NCBI RefSeq assembly: GCF_042646065.1 | Contig: NZ_JBHRTA010000030.1 | Span: forward strand, 1 to 64,000 | DNA: 64,000 bases | Direction of reading: 5' to 3' | Source: Parapedobacter deserti | Lineage (GTDB): Bacteria > Bacteroidota > Bacteroidia > Sphingobacteriales > Sphingobacteriaceae | Part shown: piece by piece, positions 41,863 through 50,617 of the stretch | How the letters are laid out: every line of letters begins with the position of its first letter | Position numbering within the stretch: the first letter of the stretch is position 1 | Notes under the pieces: generated by a model | Seen by the model: only the letters and a program-made list of their open reading frames with translations | The model's database searches: none | Told to the model about the DNA's origin: nothing | Program-made: the position numbers and the translations under genes

Positions 41863-44265
41863 CTATTTCTGTAAAATTTCAAATCGCTGGCTCATGCGCG
41901 TACCGTAGTTATCCACCAAAGTAATGCGGTGTGGCCCTGCAGGCATATCCAGCGCCAATTGATGAAATGTTTCTGTTTCTCCAACGAACGCATCATCGAG
42001 GTGCCAGTAAATTTTGGCGCCTTGCTTACGGTGTGCTGCATTGAAGATCACCTGTCCGCGCTGGCCATCGATTTCCAAAGGTATATAAATCCGAGCATTA
42101 TCCTTGGGATAAATCATTTCCATGACCTGGCCTTCTTCATTCATGCAGCCTTCAGCAAATGGTGGTAGTTCCCGGTAGCTGCTGTGTCTCGGCTTGTAAT
42201 AATATTCCATTGCTGGCGGCAGTACAAACCACTTGGCCGCGACGATGTTTCCGGGCACGGTGCACTCGGCTGTCACCCGTAGCGTACCCGCTGCATTCAG
42301 GTGAATCGTCTGATGATAGGGACACACAGTTGAACGGTGGCCTTGTGCCGGAATGTAAACGGTGTCGGGATGAGTGCAATCAGGACCGGCCAGATGTCCG
42401 CTTTCCCGGCATACAGCAGTTTGTACCATATGATCAACGGGTGCCTCGAACCAACCGGAGACAGGCAACAGATCGAAAATATGGAACAGAATAGGAGCTG
42501 CCGTTTCGATGCCGGTGAGCCCCGGCCGGCCTTCACCATCGGCATTTCCCACCCAAACACATACCACGTGCGCGGGCGTCAGACCGATCGCCCAGCCATC
42601 GCGGAACCCAAAGCTGGTACCGGTTTTCCACGCGATCTTTTTGGACGAGGCAAATTGTTGCCAGAGCGCTTCCTCCCCTGGGCGCATTACCTCGTTCATG
42701 GCTTGAAATGTAAAGTAGAGCGATGAATAGTCGATAACGGAAGTTCTTTCGGTCGCCCTTATTTGAGGCGTAACGCTTTTTTTGAGGTATGATGGGGGAT
42801 GGTAGTCCAAAGGGCTGTAGTTGGCATTAAAGCGGCGATAATGGTTTAGGGTACGCGCCATGCTGGCATAAGTGCCAGCCAATTCCCACGGAGTCACTTC
42901 ACAGCCGCCGAGAATCATCGAAAGCCCATAGAAATCAGCCGGTCTGTTTAGAGAGTGGACGCCCACCCGTTTGAGGAACGGGTGGAAGCGCTGATAGCGG
43001 TATTGTTGCAGCATTTTAACGGCGGGTATGTTGAGGGAACGGCTCAGGGCGCGTGATGCCGGTATAGCCCCGTCGTATCCTAAATCATAATTCTGCGGGG
43101 TGTACCCACCGATCTGAGTCGGGATATCCTGGATCAGTGTGTGGGGAAGTATAAGCCCATCAGCCAGCATGGCGGCGTAAAGAAGGGGTTTCAGTGTGCT
43201 TCCGGGGCTACGCATCGCGTTTAGCATGTCGACATAACTTTCGGCTTCAGGTGTTTGGGGATTGTGCACATTACCGACATACGCCAGGGTATTGCCTGTT
43301 TCGACATCTAGGACCAAAGCGGCCGCGTTATGAATGCCATTTGCACTTAGGTTGCGGTGGTGACGGTCGATGATTTGGGCGACCTGCTGTTGGAGGTCAG
43401 TCTCTAACGACGTTTTGATGCGTGTAGCGCCAACATTCAAAAGTTGGCATTCTTTTTTAAAGCGTTCGAGTAGGTGGGGGGCATGCCTGGGTAGGGGATG
43501 AGGTTTGTCGGGTAGCGGTTCCAGCTTCGCCAGCGCGGCAGTGCTTTGGTCAATGGTGCCATTCTCCACAAGTTTGTCCAACAATCTATTCCGCTTGGTT
43601 AGCAGCATTTCGCGGTTCCGCCCCGGGTGTATCAGCGTAGGTGCGTTGGGCAATACGGCGAGCGTGGCGTTTTCCGCCCAGGAAAGCTGTTCCGGCGCCC
43701 GACCGTAATAACGCCATGCGGCGGCGTCAAGCCCTACTACGTTGCTTCCGAATGGGGCATTGGCAGCGTACAGGCGAAGGATGTGGGCTTTGCTGTAACC
43801 CGCCTCCAAGCGAAGGGCCAGAAAACTTTCCATAAATTTTTGCCAGAGCGTGCGCGGTTGATTGCGGCTCATCCGGATGACTTGCATGCTGATGGTGCTC
43901 CCCCCGCTGACGATACGTCCTTGTAATAAGTTTTGCCAGATGGCCCGACCTAAAGCTATGGGGTCGAGACCGGGGTGGGAAAAAAAGCGCTTGTCTTCGA
44001 AAGCGATGATACATCGGGTGAACTTTTCGGGGACTTCCCCAGCGCTTGGAAAACGCCATTGCCCGTCTGCGGCGATAGCAGCTGCCATGAGGTTGCCCTC
44101 GGCATCCTCAATCACGAATGAAGTTGGCGTGGAAAAAAGCGGTTCTGGAAGTGCAAAGTAGAAGCGAACAAATAGCAGTGCTATTGCTGTGAGCACGACT
44201 GCACCTCTTCTGGCAGTGAAAAGGGCACTCGCATCCAAAAACCTTTTTTTTGTGCCATATGCCAT
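41863..44265 (-). CDS. pbpC: Penicillin-binding protein 1C (bifunctional peptidoglycan synthase)
   Basis: The 800-residue protein has a membrane anchor (about 18-35), a transglycosylase domain (about 65-240) with catalytic EDKRFF and GGSTISMQVIRM, and a transpeptidase domain (about 300-560). The latter has Ser-x-x-Lys in SPGSTLKP, SRSLN and KTGTSFG. The C-terminal PBP1C domain (about 700-800) is present. The alpha2-macroglobulin-like gene that accompanies pbpC in many bacteria is absent here. A -7-like box, TATCTTAG, lies four bases before the ATG, again suggesting a leaderless message. Confidence 0.94.
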   Translation of the reverse strand: MAYGTKKRFLDASALFTARRGAVVLTAIALLFVRFYFALPEPLFSTPTSFVIEDAEGNLMAAAIAADGQWRFPSAGEVPEKFTRCIIAFEDKRFFSHPGLDPIALGRAIWQNLLQGRIVSGGSTISMQVIRMSRNQPRTLWQKFMESFLALRLEAGYSKAHILRLYAANAPFGSNVVGLDAAAWRYYGRAPEQLSWAENATLAVLPNAPTLIHPGRNREMLLTKRNRLLDKLVENGTIDQSTAALAKLEPLPDKPHPLPRHAPHLLERFKKECQLLNVGATRIKTSLETDLQQQVAQIIDRHHRNLSANGIHNAAALVLDVETGNTLAYVGNVHNPQTPEAESYVDMLNAMRSPGSTLKPLLYAAMLADGLILPHTLIQDIPTQIGGYTPQNYDLGYDGAIPASRALSRSLNIPAVKMLQQYRYQRFHPFLKRVGVHSLNRPADFYGLSMILGGCEVTPWELAGTYASMARTLNHYRRFNANYSPLDYHPPSYLKKSVTPQIRATERTSVIDYSSLYFTFQAMNEVMRPGEEALWQQFASSKKIAWKTGTSFGFRDGWAIGLTPAHVVCVWVGNADGEGRPGLTGIETAAPILFHIFDLLPVSGWFEAPVDHMVQTAVCRESGHLAGPDCTHPDTVYIPAQGHRSTVCPYHQTIHLNAAGTLRVTAECTVPGNIVAAKWFVLPPAMEYYYKPRHSSYRELPPFAEGCMNEEGQVMEMIYPKDNARIYIPLEIDGQRGQVIFNAAHRKQGAKIYWHLDDAFVGETETFHQLALDMPAGPHRITLVDNYGTRMSQRFEILQK

Positions 44266-44269
44266 CCCG

Positions 44270-44277
44270 CTAAGATA
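44270..44277 (-). promoter_or_regulatory. -7-like box of pbpC, leaderless geometry
   Basis: On the minus strand this reads TATCTTAG, one mismatch from TAnnTTTG, and ends four bases before the pbpC ATG at 44265. The spacing equals that at recR and at the 5991-6953 gene. Confidence 0.35.
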
Positions 44278-44558
44278 AGAAATTTCACGTGCTGGACACC
44301 GGCTTGATCAATTAAGCAACCACAACACTCGAACTGCGTGAAGGAAATAATTAGTTTATATTGATTTGGCTTATTAACTGAAGTATAAGCTTTTGTGTGA
44401 TATTTGCTAAAATTTTAGCCGGAAAGCCAGAGTATTACACGCTAAAAGGTCGGTCGGCGTGCTCCTAACGAATTTTTGTTTTTATTGCTAAAAAACTAGA
44501 TTTAAATAAAAAATAAATGTATTAAGCATCAAATCACTGATTAAAAGTGCGGTATATC

Positions 44559-44579
44559 TATGTTTGCTAATTTTTTAGC
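44559..44579 (+). promoter_or_regulatory. -7 box overlapping a GCTAA-N4-TTAGC operator-like site
   Basis: TATGTTTG (44559-44566) is a perfect -7 box and its final G is the first base of GCTAATTTTTTAGC (44566-44579). At 44399-44419 the same arrangement recurs with GATATTTG and the perfect palindrome GCTAAAATTTTAGC. Transcription would run rightwards into the gene-poor half toward fur. Confidence 0.45.
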
Positions 44580-44834
44580 CAGTTATTGAATATTGATTGA
44601 GCTCATGCAAAGTCCCTCGCAAAGAGCATGAAGGTGCGCCCCACCTATTTGCCGTCCCCATGCGGTGTCGTGATGAAATAGCCATGCTTCCGGTCAAAAA
44701 AATAGAGAAGGCTGGCGCCACGATAACCGGCGCAGCATATCAGGCCAGCGGGTCGGTCGTCTTCATCTGCGGATACGACGAATGCTAGAACCGGCCAAAG
44801 GCTACGGCAGCCGAAAACGGTTACATGAGGAAAG

Positions 44835-45299
44835 TTAGTGTGAAACAGTTTTGCACTGGGCACAAAGGCCCACCGCGTTGATGCCGATGGATTGAAGTCG
44901 ATAATCCTTGGGTAGATTGATTTTCGGTAGCTTGATTTCGTCTAAACAATAGATGCTGTTGCAGGCCGAACAAATAAAATGTACATGCTCATCATGGTGG
45001 TGATGCTCGTCACATGCTGTCGAACATAGCGCGTATGTAGCTGTGCCATGAAGGTCGAATATTTTATGGAGGATTCCTTTTTCCTCATAAGTCGCCAACA
45101 CCCGGTACAAGGTGACACGATCCACTGTGTCACCCAGCAGTTTTTCGAGTTCGGGCTGGGATATGGCTGTCTCCTTAGCGGATATGATCTGCAGTACGCT
45201 AAGCCTTGGCTGTGTAACCTTAAGTTTATTCCGCCGAAGCAGGTGGACAAACTTTTCGGCAGTTTCCTGCTGCGCTTTTCCCGTCTCTGTCACCTTCAT
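44835..45299 (-). CDS. fur: Fur-family metal-responsive regulator
   Basis: ATG 45299 gives 154 residues; nine further codons upstream are open. The winged helix (about 15-85) holds LRRNKLKVTQPRLSVLQII and DRVTLYRVLATYEEKGIL. The dimer/metal domain has HHHHDEHVHFICSACNSIYC and CAQC, giving the two CxxC pairs of a structural zinc site and a His-rich sensory site. Fur, Zur and PerR types cannot be separated with certainty. It lies 55 bases after the transaldolase gene on the same strand. Confidence 0.85.
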   Translation of the reverse strand: MKVTETGKAQQETAEKFVHLLRRNKLKVTQPRLSVLQIISAKETAISQPELEKLLGDTVDRVTLYRVLATYEEKGILHKIFDLHGTATYALCSTACDEHHHHDEHVHFICSACNSIYCLDEIKLPKINLPKDYRLQSIGINAVGLCAQCKTVSH

Positions 45300-45354
45300 G
45301 TATTCCTCAAATGCGCCCACGGCCATCTCATCAGGCCGCAGGCTGGATAATCAG

Positions 45355-46014
45355 TTATTTGCCGGCGGCTTTGGCGTGGTCAGCCAGAAATTGGGCAAGT
45401 CCATTATCGGTGAGCGGATGCTTAAGCAATCCCAATATCGCCGACAATGGTCCGGTCATTACATCAGCACCGATTTTCGCACATTCGATAATGTGTGTCA
45501 CGTGGCGGATGGATGCTGCCAGGATCTGCGTTTCATAGTTATAGTTGTCGTAAATCAGCCGGATGTCTTCGATAAGGCCAAGGCCATCGGTTGAGACATC
45601 GTCCAGCCGTCCGATGAAGGGGGACACGTATGTGGCGCCCGCTTTGGCGGCTAGCAAAGCCTGTCCTGATGAAAATACCAGCGTGCAATTGGTCTTGATG
45701 CCTTGGCTGCTGAAGTGTTTTATAGCCTTCACCCCCTCTTTAATCATGGGCACTTTCACCACGATTTTGTCATTGAGCTTCGCCAATGCCTCACCTTCCC
45801 GGACGATGTTGTCGAAATCAGTAGAGATGACTTCCGCACTTACATCGCCGTCCACGATGTCACAGATAGCTTTATAGTGGTTAATAATGTTCGGTTCGCC
45901 GGTGATGCCTTCTTTGGCCATCAGGCTTGGATTTGTGGTCACACCGTCCAGAACGCCCAAATCTTGAGCTTCCTTGATTTGCTGGAGGTTGGCAGTATCA
46001 ATGAAAAATTTCAT
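45355..46014 (-). CDS. fsa: Fructose-6-phosphate aldolase/transaldolase TalC type
   Basis: The 219-residue length and sequence (MKFFIDTANLQQIKEAQDLG, GVTTNPSLMAKEG, VVKVPMIKEGVKAIKHF, ATYVSPFIGRLDD) are those of the small transaldolase subfamily. The Schiff-base Lys is in VVKVPM (about 85). It either cleaves fructose 6-phosphate to dihydroxyacetone and glyceraldehyde 3-phosphate or acts as the cell's transaldolase; the latter is common where no large transaldolase exists. The fur gene follows on the same strand. Confidence 0.94.
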   Translation of the reverse strand: MKFFIDTANLQQIKEAQDLGVLDGVTTNPSLMAKEGITGEPNIINHYKAICDIVDGDVSAEVISTDFDNIVREGEALAKLNDKIVVKVPMIKEGVKAIKHFSSQGIKTNCTLVFSSGQALLAAKAGATYVSPFIGRLDDVSTDGLGLIEDIRLIYDNYNYETQILAASIRHVTHIIECAKIGADVMTGPLSAILGLLKHPLTDNGLAQFLADHAKAAGK

Positions 46015-46158
46015 ATCTTGAATTTGATATTGGATTAAAAAGAAATATTGAATATCAGCATGTAAAATTAATGAAAATGTGGTAAATACCGAAATTTTTA
46101 AAGCGGTTTGAATGATTAGGGGGGTGGGGCATGGTATGACTTTTGATTGTCATGACAG

Positions 46159-47379
46159 GTGAGTCTCTTCCGCGCACTTAAGCATCGAAATTATCGGTTA
46201 CATTTTACTGGACAGGCCATCTCCCTGATGGGGACATGGATGCAGCGTATTGCCGTGAGTTGGTTGGTTTATCGGCTAACGGAATCCGCACTTATCTTGG
46301 GGCTTGTGTCTTTCGTTGCGCTCATCCCGTCGCTGATTCTTTCTCCACTCATAGGAAGCTTTGTAGATAGGCATCAGAAATACCGAATAGTGCTGACTAC
46401 CCAATTTGGACTGATGCTGCAGGCGGGGGCGCTTACCCTGATGGTCTTTTTGGGGCATCACAGTATATGGTGGATAGGCGTGTTGAGTTTCATCCAAGGG
46501 GTGATCAGCACCGTTGATGTGACTGCTCGTCAGTCGCTCATGGTTGAATTATTGGATGACAAGGCCGATCTGCCCAATGCCATTGCACTCAATTCGTCGG
46601 CTTTCAACGCGGCGAGAATGTTGGGGCCGGCGGTGGGAGGAGTACTGTTGAGCAACTATGGGGAGGCCGTTTGTTTCGGTGTCAATTTCGTTAGTTTCTT
46701 CGCGGTAATCGGCTCCCTGTTATCCATGCGGTTGACGAATAAACCTCTGTCGGCTAAACAGGAAAGCACATGGAAGGGCCTGAAAGAGGGATTCAACTAT
46801 TTGCGGCATTCACCCCATCTTTTGTCCCTTATTCTGTTGCTTGCGGCATCAAGCCTCGTCATTATCCCCTACACGACACTGCTTCCAGTAATAGCGAGGG
46901 AAATGTTCAACGGCGATGCGACCACCTTTAGCTGGTTTGAGAGTGCCGCAGGCTTAGGTGCGATGGCGGGGGCTATTTATATGGCGAGAACACAGGTGGG
47001 CACCAATCTACGCTTCCGGGTAATGAAAGCTTCCGGACTGTTTGCATCTGGTATCCTGATACTTTCTTTCGCTTCGTGGCTGCCGCTTGCTTTGTTGAGC
47101 GTGTTGCTTGCCGCGATGGGAATGATGGTACAGAATTCCAGCATCAATACCTATATCCAAACACACGCCATGCCAGCGTATCGGGCCAGGGCAATCAGCT
47201 ATTACATTATGGCATTCCAAGGGGTTTTTCCCCTTGGAAGCCTGTTTATTGGTGCTCTTGCAGAAACATGGGATATCCACTACACGCTGCTATTTCAGGG
47301 GATTGCTGGTGTACTCATCACGCTTAGCTTCGTCATCTACATATGGCAGCATATCAGCCGGAGGTACGCGCCGGTGTAA
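46159..47379 (+). CDS. MFS exporter, EntS/DHA3 type
   Basis: GTG 46159 is the start; no ATG fits. The 406-residue protein opens with the DHA3 hallmark SLFRALKHRNYRLHFTGQAI and SLMGTWMQRIAVSWLVYRLT. It has the loop DRHQKYRIVL, the helix 4-5 motif TARQSLMVELLDDKADLPNA and GPAVGGVLL, and about twelve helices. This group includes enterobactin and macrolide exporters. The substrate is unknown and no siderophore genes are nearby. It diverges from the transaldolase gene. Confidence 0.88.
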   Translation: MSLFRALKHRNYRLHFTGQAISLMGTWMQRIAVSWLVYRLTESALILGLVSFVALIPSLILSPLIGSFVDRHQKYRIVLTTQFGLMLQAGALTLMVFLGHHSIWWIGVLSFIQGVISTVDVTARQSLMVELLDDKADLPNAIALNSSAFNAARMLGPAVGGVLLSNYGEAVCFGVNFVSFFAVIGSLLSMRLTNKPLSAKQESTWKGLKEGFNYLRHSPHLLSLILLLAASSLVIIPYTTLLPVIAREMFNGDATTFSWFESAAGLGAMAGAIYMARTQVGTNLRFRVMKASGLFASGILILSFASWLPLALLSVLLAAMGMMVQNSSINTYIQTHAMPAYRARAISYYIMAFQGVFPLGSLFIGALAETWDIHYTLLFQGIAGVLITLSFVIYIWQHISRRYAPV

Positions 47380-47458
47380 TAGCGAGCAGTGTACTGACGG
47401 ATGCCGGTTTCTTCACCCGGTTTTAGGAGGAGCAACACCGGCGGTCGCCATCTAGCCA

Positions 47459-47959
47459 CTATCTATCCCAGAATGGAGGAGGTTCGATTCCCAATGAACG
47501 TAGGTATACATAACCTTGTGCTCGGTGATGCACTTCGTTGTCTATGAAATAAAACAGGTGCCACCAAACCGGTCCTTCCCATTGTCCGTAGGCGTTATCT
47601 GTTTCCTGTAACCGCGTGGAGACAACTTGTTGCCAGACGTTGTTGATGTAATCCGAGCTCCAGTCCCACAACTGCAGGATACCCTGTTGTGTTGTCGGGG
47701 AGCTTTCGATCTCTTCCGCGCCGGGCAAGTCTTTCAATTCTTTCCACTCACCAGTGGCGATGCCGTGGGCGCCTGGCGCGCCCATCCGGTTGAGTTCCAT
47801 TGCCAATTCCGCGAACGCGCGCATGCCACCGACGGAGTGTGAGAAGAGCTTGTCTTCTGGAAATGCCTCGATGACCCGGCGGGTGAGCCCACGATGCCCT
47901 TGCCAGTGTGACAATAGTTGAGATAGGTTGATCGTGACGTTGTTCTGTAGTGTTTCCAT
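47459..47959 (-). CDS. DinB-family protein
   Basis: The 166-residue protein fits the DinB/YfiT four-helix fold: a His in LSHWQGHRGLTRRVI near residue 20 and a C-terminal HHRAQGYVYLRSLG (about 145-158), the expected metal ligands, with LFSHSVGGMRAFAELAMEL between. Some relatives are metal-dependent thiol transferases, others have no known reaction. It is a single gene; a -7-like TAACTTTA lies at the complement of 47983-47990. Confidence 0.85.
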   Translation of the reverse strand: METLQNNVTINLSQLLSHWQGHRGLTRRVIEAFPEDKLFSHSVGGMRAFAELAMELNRMGAPGAHGIATGEWKELKDLPGAEEIESSPTTQQGILQLWDWSSDYINNVWQQVVSTRLQETDNAYGQWEGPVWWHLFYFIDNEVHHRAQGYVYLRSLGIEPPPFWDR

Positions 47960-48008
47960 AATGTTTTGTTTAAATACACCGTAAAGTTAGGTGTGAACAC
48001 TGACAACG

Positions 48009-49457
48009 TTATGGCAGGGGCGGTTGTGCGGTGGGATTGAAAAATGCGGTGATGGCTTGCTGATCAGGCACCCATACCTTTGAGGGGTGCTTTTCAGCAT
48101 ACTCGTAAATCAATTGCATCATGTAGTAGTTGCTGTTGTGGCGTTTCAGCGCGTCTTTTACATCGTCAAGCACATGATAGTGTATATCATGGCTAAGGTA
48201 ACCCATACCGTAAAGGCAACCGTTGTCTACCAGGATGCAACTTAGTTCACCCTCGCACCTGCCTTTTTCTACAATGGCAAACGTAGGAAGGTTGTGTGTA
48301 AGGTGGTCAAGGGCTCGATGCACGCGCGCGTTGTAGGCCGCCGGTGTCATTTCCGGCAGCGCATCGGTGGTGGGTCGGGCCGCTGGTTTTTGCAATCGTC
48401 CGACGTCCCGAGAGCGGACGCCAAAAACACAAAGCTCAGGGTAAAGGTTGAATTCCCTGATCAACCGATGGAGGAGATTGATGGCGTCCACTTGTCTGTG
48501 GAAGACATGGATGTGCTGCTGATTTCCATACTTTCCGACGGCCAGGCGCAGGTAGCTGTTGCGGTCTTCATAAGCGTATAGTGCATACTTTGGCTCGAAA
48601 CGTTTCAAGGCGCGGTTATAGACCGGCCAATGATGCTTGATCTCCGCCGCCTCCAGCAAAAACGCCATTAGTTCAGTGCCACACCGTTCATATGAAATGG
48701 AGTGGATTTCCCGCAGGAAATGCTGGCGTTGACGATCGGGACTGTGGCCGCTGAAATGTTGCGTTACGCGGTTTCGGATGTCGCGTGCCTTGCCAATGTA
48801 GACGACCCTTCCACTTTTATTATGGAAGTAGTATACGCCAGGGCTATGAGGTAAATTCATGAATTGCTCCTTCGGCAGATTTGGAGGGAGCTGCTGATCC
48901 TTGGAAGTTTTCTTTACCATGTCCTGGATAGCACCGTCGACATCCCACTCTATCAATTTGGTGAATAAGATGGCGGTTGCCTCCGCATCACCGCTGGCAC
49001 GGTGTCGGTTGACGATCGGAATACCCAACGCATCGCAGAGCCTGCCGAGGCTGTATGAGGAGAGACCGGGCCTGATTTTTCGGCTCAACCTAACGGTACA
49101 GAGTTTAGGTGAGGATAGGTGATATCCCGCCGTTGAGAGATGAAATTTCAAAAATGAATAGTCAAAATTTACATTGTGTGCGACAAAAATGCGGCCGTCC
49201 AATAATTGGTATATTTCGGAAGCCAATGCTTCAAACGGCGGACTGTCAGCTACCATCTCGTCAGTAATGCCCGTCATTGCCTGGATGGACAGTGGGATGG
49301 GCCGTAGCGGATTGATAAGCGACTCATACCGGTCGATCACCGACTTTCCATTGTGGATCAATATGGAAACCTCAGTTATGCCACTTCCTGAAGCGTATCC
49401 GCCTGTGGTCTCGATGTCTACAATGGCATACTGCAAAGTTTTGCCGGCGCGTTTCAT
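48009..49457 (-). CDS. DEDDh exonuclease fused to GIY-YIG (UvrC N-terminal-like) nuclease
   Basis: The 482-residue protein joins an epsilon-type 3'-5' exonuclease (about 8-175: AIVDIETTG, AHNVNFDYSFL, HRASGDAEAT) to a GIY-YIG domain (about 200-285: PHSPGVYYFHNKSGRVVYIG, then KARDIRNRV). A C-terminal region as in Cho/UvrC N-terminal halves follows but without the UvrC RNase H-like half. Fusions of this kind occur in DNA polymerase III epsilon-like proteins of actinobacteria and Bacteroidota and are thought to act in repair. A perfect -7 box TATATTTG (complement 49463-49470) sits five bases before the ATG. Confidence 0.9.
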   Translation of the reverse strand: MKRAGKTLQYAIVDIETTGGYASGSGITEVSILIHNGKSVIDRYESLINPLRPIPLSIQAMTGITDEMVADSPPFEALASEIYQLLDGRIFVAHNVNFDYSFLKFHLSTAGYHLSSPKLCTVRLSRKIRPGLSSYSLGRLCDALGIPIVNRHRASGDAEATAILFTKLIEWDVDGAIQDMVKKTSKDQQLPPNLPKEQFMNLPHSPGVYYFHNKSGRVVYIGKARDIRNRVTQHFSGHSPDRQRQHFLREIHSISYERCGTELMAFLLEAAEIKHHWPVYNRALKRFEPKYALYAYEDRNSYLRLAVGKYGNQQHIHVFHRQVDAINLLHRLIREFNLYPELCVFGVRSRDVGRLQKPAARPTTDALPEMTPAAYNARVHRALDHLTHNLPTFAIVEKGRCEGELSCILVDNGCLYGMGYLSHDIHYHVLDDVKDALKRHNSNYYMMQLIYEYAEKHPSKVWVPDQQAITAFFNPTAQPPLP

Positions 49458-49462
49458 ACCGG

Positions 49463-49470
49463 CAAATATA
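49463..49470 (-). promoter_or_regulatory. -7 box of the exonuclease/GIY-YIG gene, leaderless geometry
   Basis: Minus-strand TATATTTG is a perfect TAnnTTTG box whose last base lies five bases before ATG 49457, so the transcript would begin at or one base before the start codon. Confidence 0.5.
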
Positions 49471-49479
49471 CTAAAATAG

Positions 49480-49962
49480 TTAGTCTGTCGGTGGTTGGTC
49501 TTTTTTTTGTTTGGCCTCTTGCATGTAGGTGTCGTCGGTTGTTGTACTAGCCCGTGTAGAACGTGTGCATGCCACCAAGAAATAAAAGCATGTCAAAAGC
49601 CAGGCAACCCAAGTTAGGTAACCCCCAACATGGAAGTTAGCCTTCATCAACCGATGAGAAGTTGTGGTGAAATCGATGTAGGTAAAATATGCACCGGTAA
49701 GTGCAACGAGTAAAAAGAACAAGATGATGGCAACAGAAAGCCGGCGGCCTGAAATCCGTCGGACCAGCCATAGGATGAAAATCAACGCGAGCTGGAGAGC
49801 AAACAGCAATAACGCCGTTTTCCACCATAATCTGAATAACCCGTACTCGCGGTAAATAAGACTAATACCCACTTTTCCCACAAACGACATTTGCGACATC
49901 AATACCCCTGATATGGTAGAGAGCAGCGCTTGCACAGCGATTAAAGTGCTCAAACCTTTCAC
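49480..49962 (-). CDS. Four-helix membrane protein of unknown function
   Basis: The 160-residue protein has four hydrophobic segments at about 5-25, 48-66, 74-93 and 110-132 and a polar C-terminal tail rich in Thr, Asp and Lys. No family is recognised. Its start lies 11 bases past the stop of the lipoprotein gene upstream on the same strand, so the two probably form an operon. It does not look like a transporter; an accessory inner-membrane role is possible but unproven. Confidence 0.7.
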   Translation of the reverse strand: MKGLSTLIAVQALLSTISGVLMSQMSFVGKVGISLIYREYGLFRLWWKTALLLFALQLALIFILWLVRRISGRRLSVAIILFFLLVALTGAYFTYIDFTTTSHRLMKANFHVGGYLTWVAWLLTCFYFLVACTRSTRASTTTDDTYMQEAKQKKDQPPTD

Positions 49963-49973
49963 ACGTCTGATTA

Positions 49974-50543
49974 TTACTTGGTGACAGACCAGCCGCTTTC
50001 GCTGTTAAAACGCAGGCTGTATGTTTTCTTGGCAAACGAAGCATTGTTGTCGGCTCCTTTTGGCGCGAAGTCTGCAAAATCCGTTTCAGCTTTCTTAAGA
50101 GTCACTGTCGCTTTAGCCCGGTTTTTGCCGGACTGTTCGACTCGTACCCCGCCGTCTTCGTCTAAGGTATACTCGGCTGTTTTGACTGTCGCTTTCCGGT
50201 CTGTTTTGTCAATGACAAAAGGAATGGACTTGTCGGTCAGCTTAACTAAGTATACGAATGTGCTGTCTTTAGATAAAAAGCGTTTCCGTGCCTCCAGGCG
50301 CTCCAAGGTTACGTAGCCGCCTTTTTCTAATTGACGGTAAGTAACCAGCAAATCTGCATCCGATTGTGTGTTGAACTTTACTTCCCCGTATCCCATGTTG
50401 GCTGTTTCATAAACCGGATTGGATTGCAGATAATGGGCCACCTCATTTAGCGCCACGCGCTCGCTAATTGTTCTGTCGCTTCCGCAGCTAACGGACGTGA
50501 CGGCAAGGGCAAAAATCAATAGGCGGTGTACGTTTACGCTCAT
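49974..50543 (-). CDS. Putative lipoprotein of unknown function
   Basis: ATG 50543 (rather than 50576) places a signal peptide directly at the N-terminus, ending in TSVSC, a plausible lipobox with Cys20; the mature part has 170 residues. It is rich in Thr, Lys and Asp, with predicted beta-strands (YVTLERLEAR, FVYLVKLTDK, ATVKTAEYTL, ATVTLKKAET) and the C-terminal SLRFNSESGWSV, as in small beta-sheet lipoproteins. It precedes the four-helix membrane protein by 11 bases. No function is known to me. Confidence 0.75.
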   Translation of the reverse strand: MSVNVHRLLIFALAVTSVSCGSDRTISERVALNEVAHYLQSNPVYETANMGYGEVKFNTQSDADLLVTYRQLEKGGYVTLERLEARKRFLSKDSTFVYLVKLTDKSIPFVIDKTDRKATVKTAEYTLDEDGGVRVEQSGKNRAKATVTLKKAETDFADFAPKGADNNASFAKKTYSLRFNSESGWSVTK

Positions 50544-50617
50544 ATATGCAATGTGTTTCAAATACATCAATTGCAAAAGTTATTCCAACATTTGTGGCGT
50601 CCTGCCAGCGCTGACTG

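Larger units (their letters stand above)
44266..44834. other. Gene-poor 569-bp stretch with repeated GCTAA...TTAGC palindromes
   Basis: No convincing gene is seen between pbpC and fur. A 63-codon TTG frame at 44597-44788 (plus) lacks recognisable features. The AT-rich left half carries three related sites at about 80-bp steps: a perfect palindrome GCTAAAATTTTAGC (44406-44419), a degenerate copy GCTAAAAAACTAGA (44487-44500) and GCTAATTTTTTAGC (44566-44579). The first and third each begin on the last base of a -7-like box. The right half (44600-44830) is of normal GC and may be transcribed as a non-coding RNA antisense toward fur. Confidence 0.4.

Noticed and set aside
44597..44788. 63-codon TTG ORF (plus) and 72-codon ORF (minus) between pbpC and fur
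   Set aside because: Neither shows domain, signal or composition typical of a real protein; noted only as part of the gene-poor stretch.
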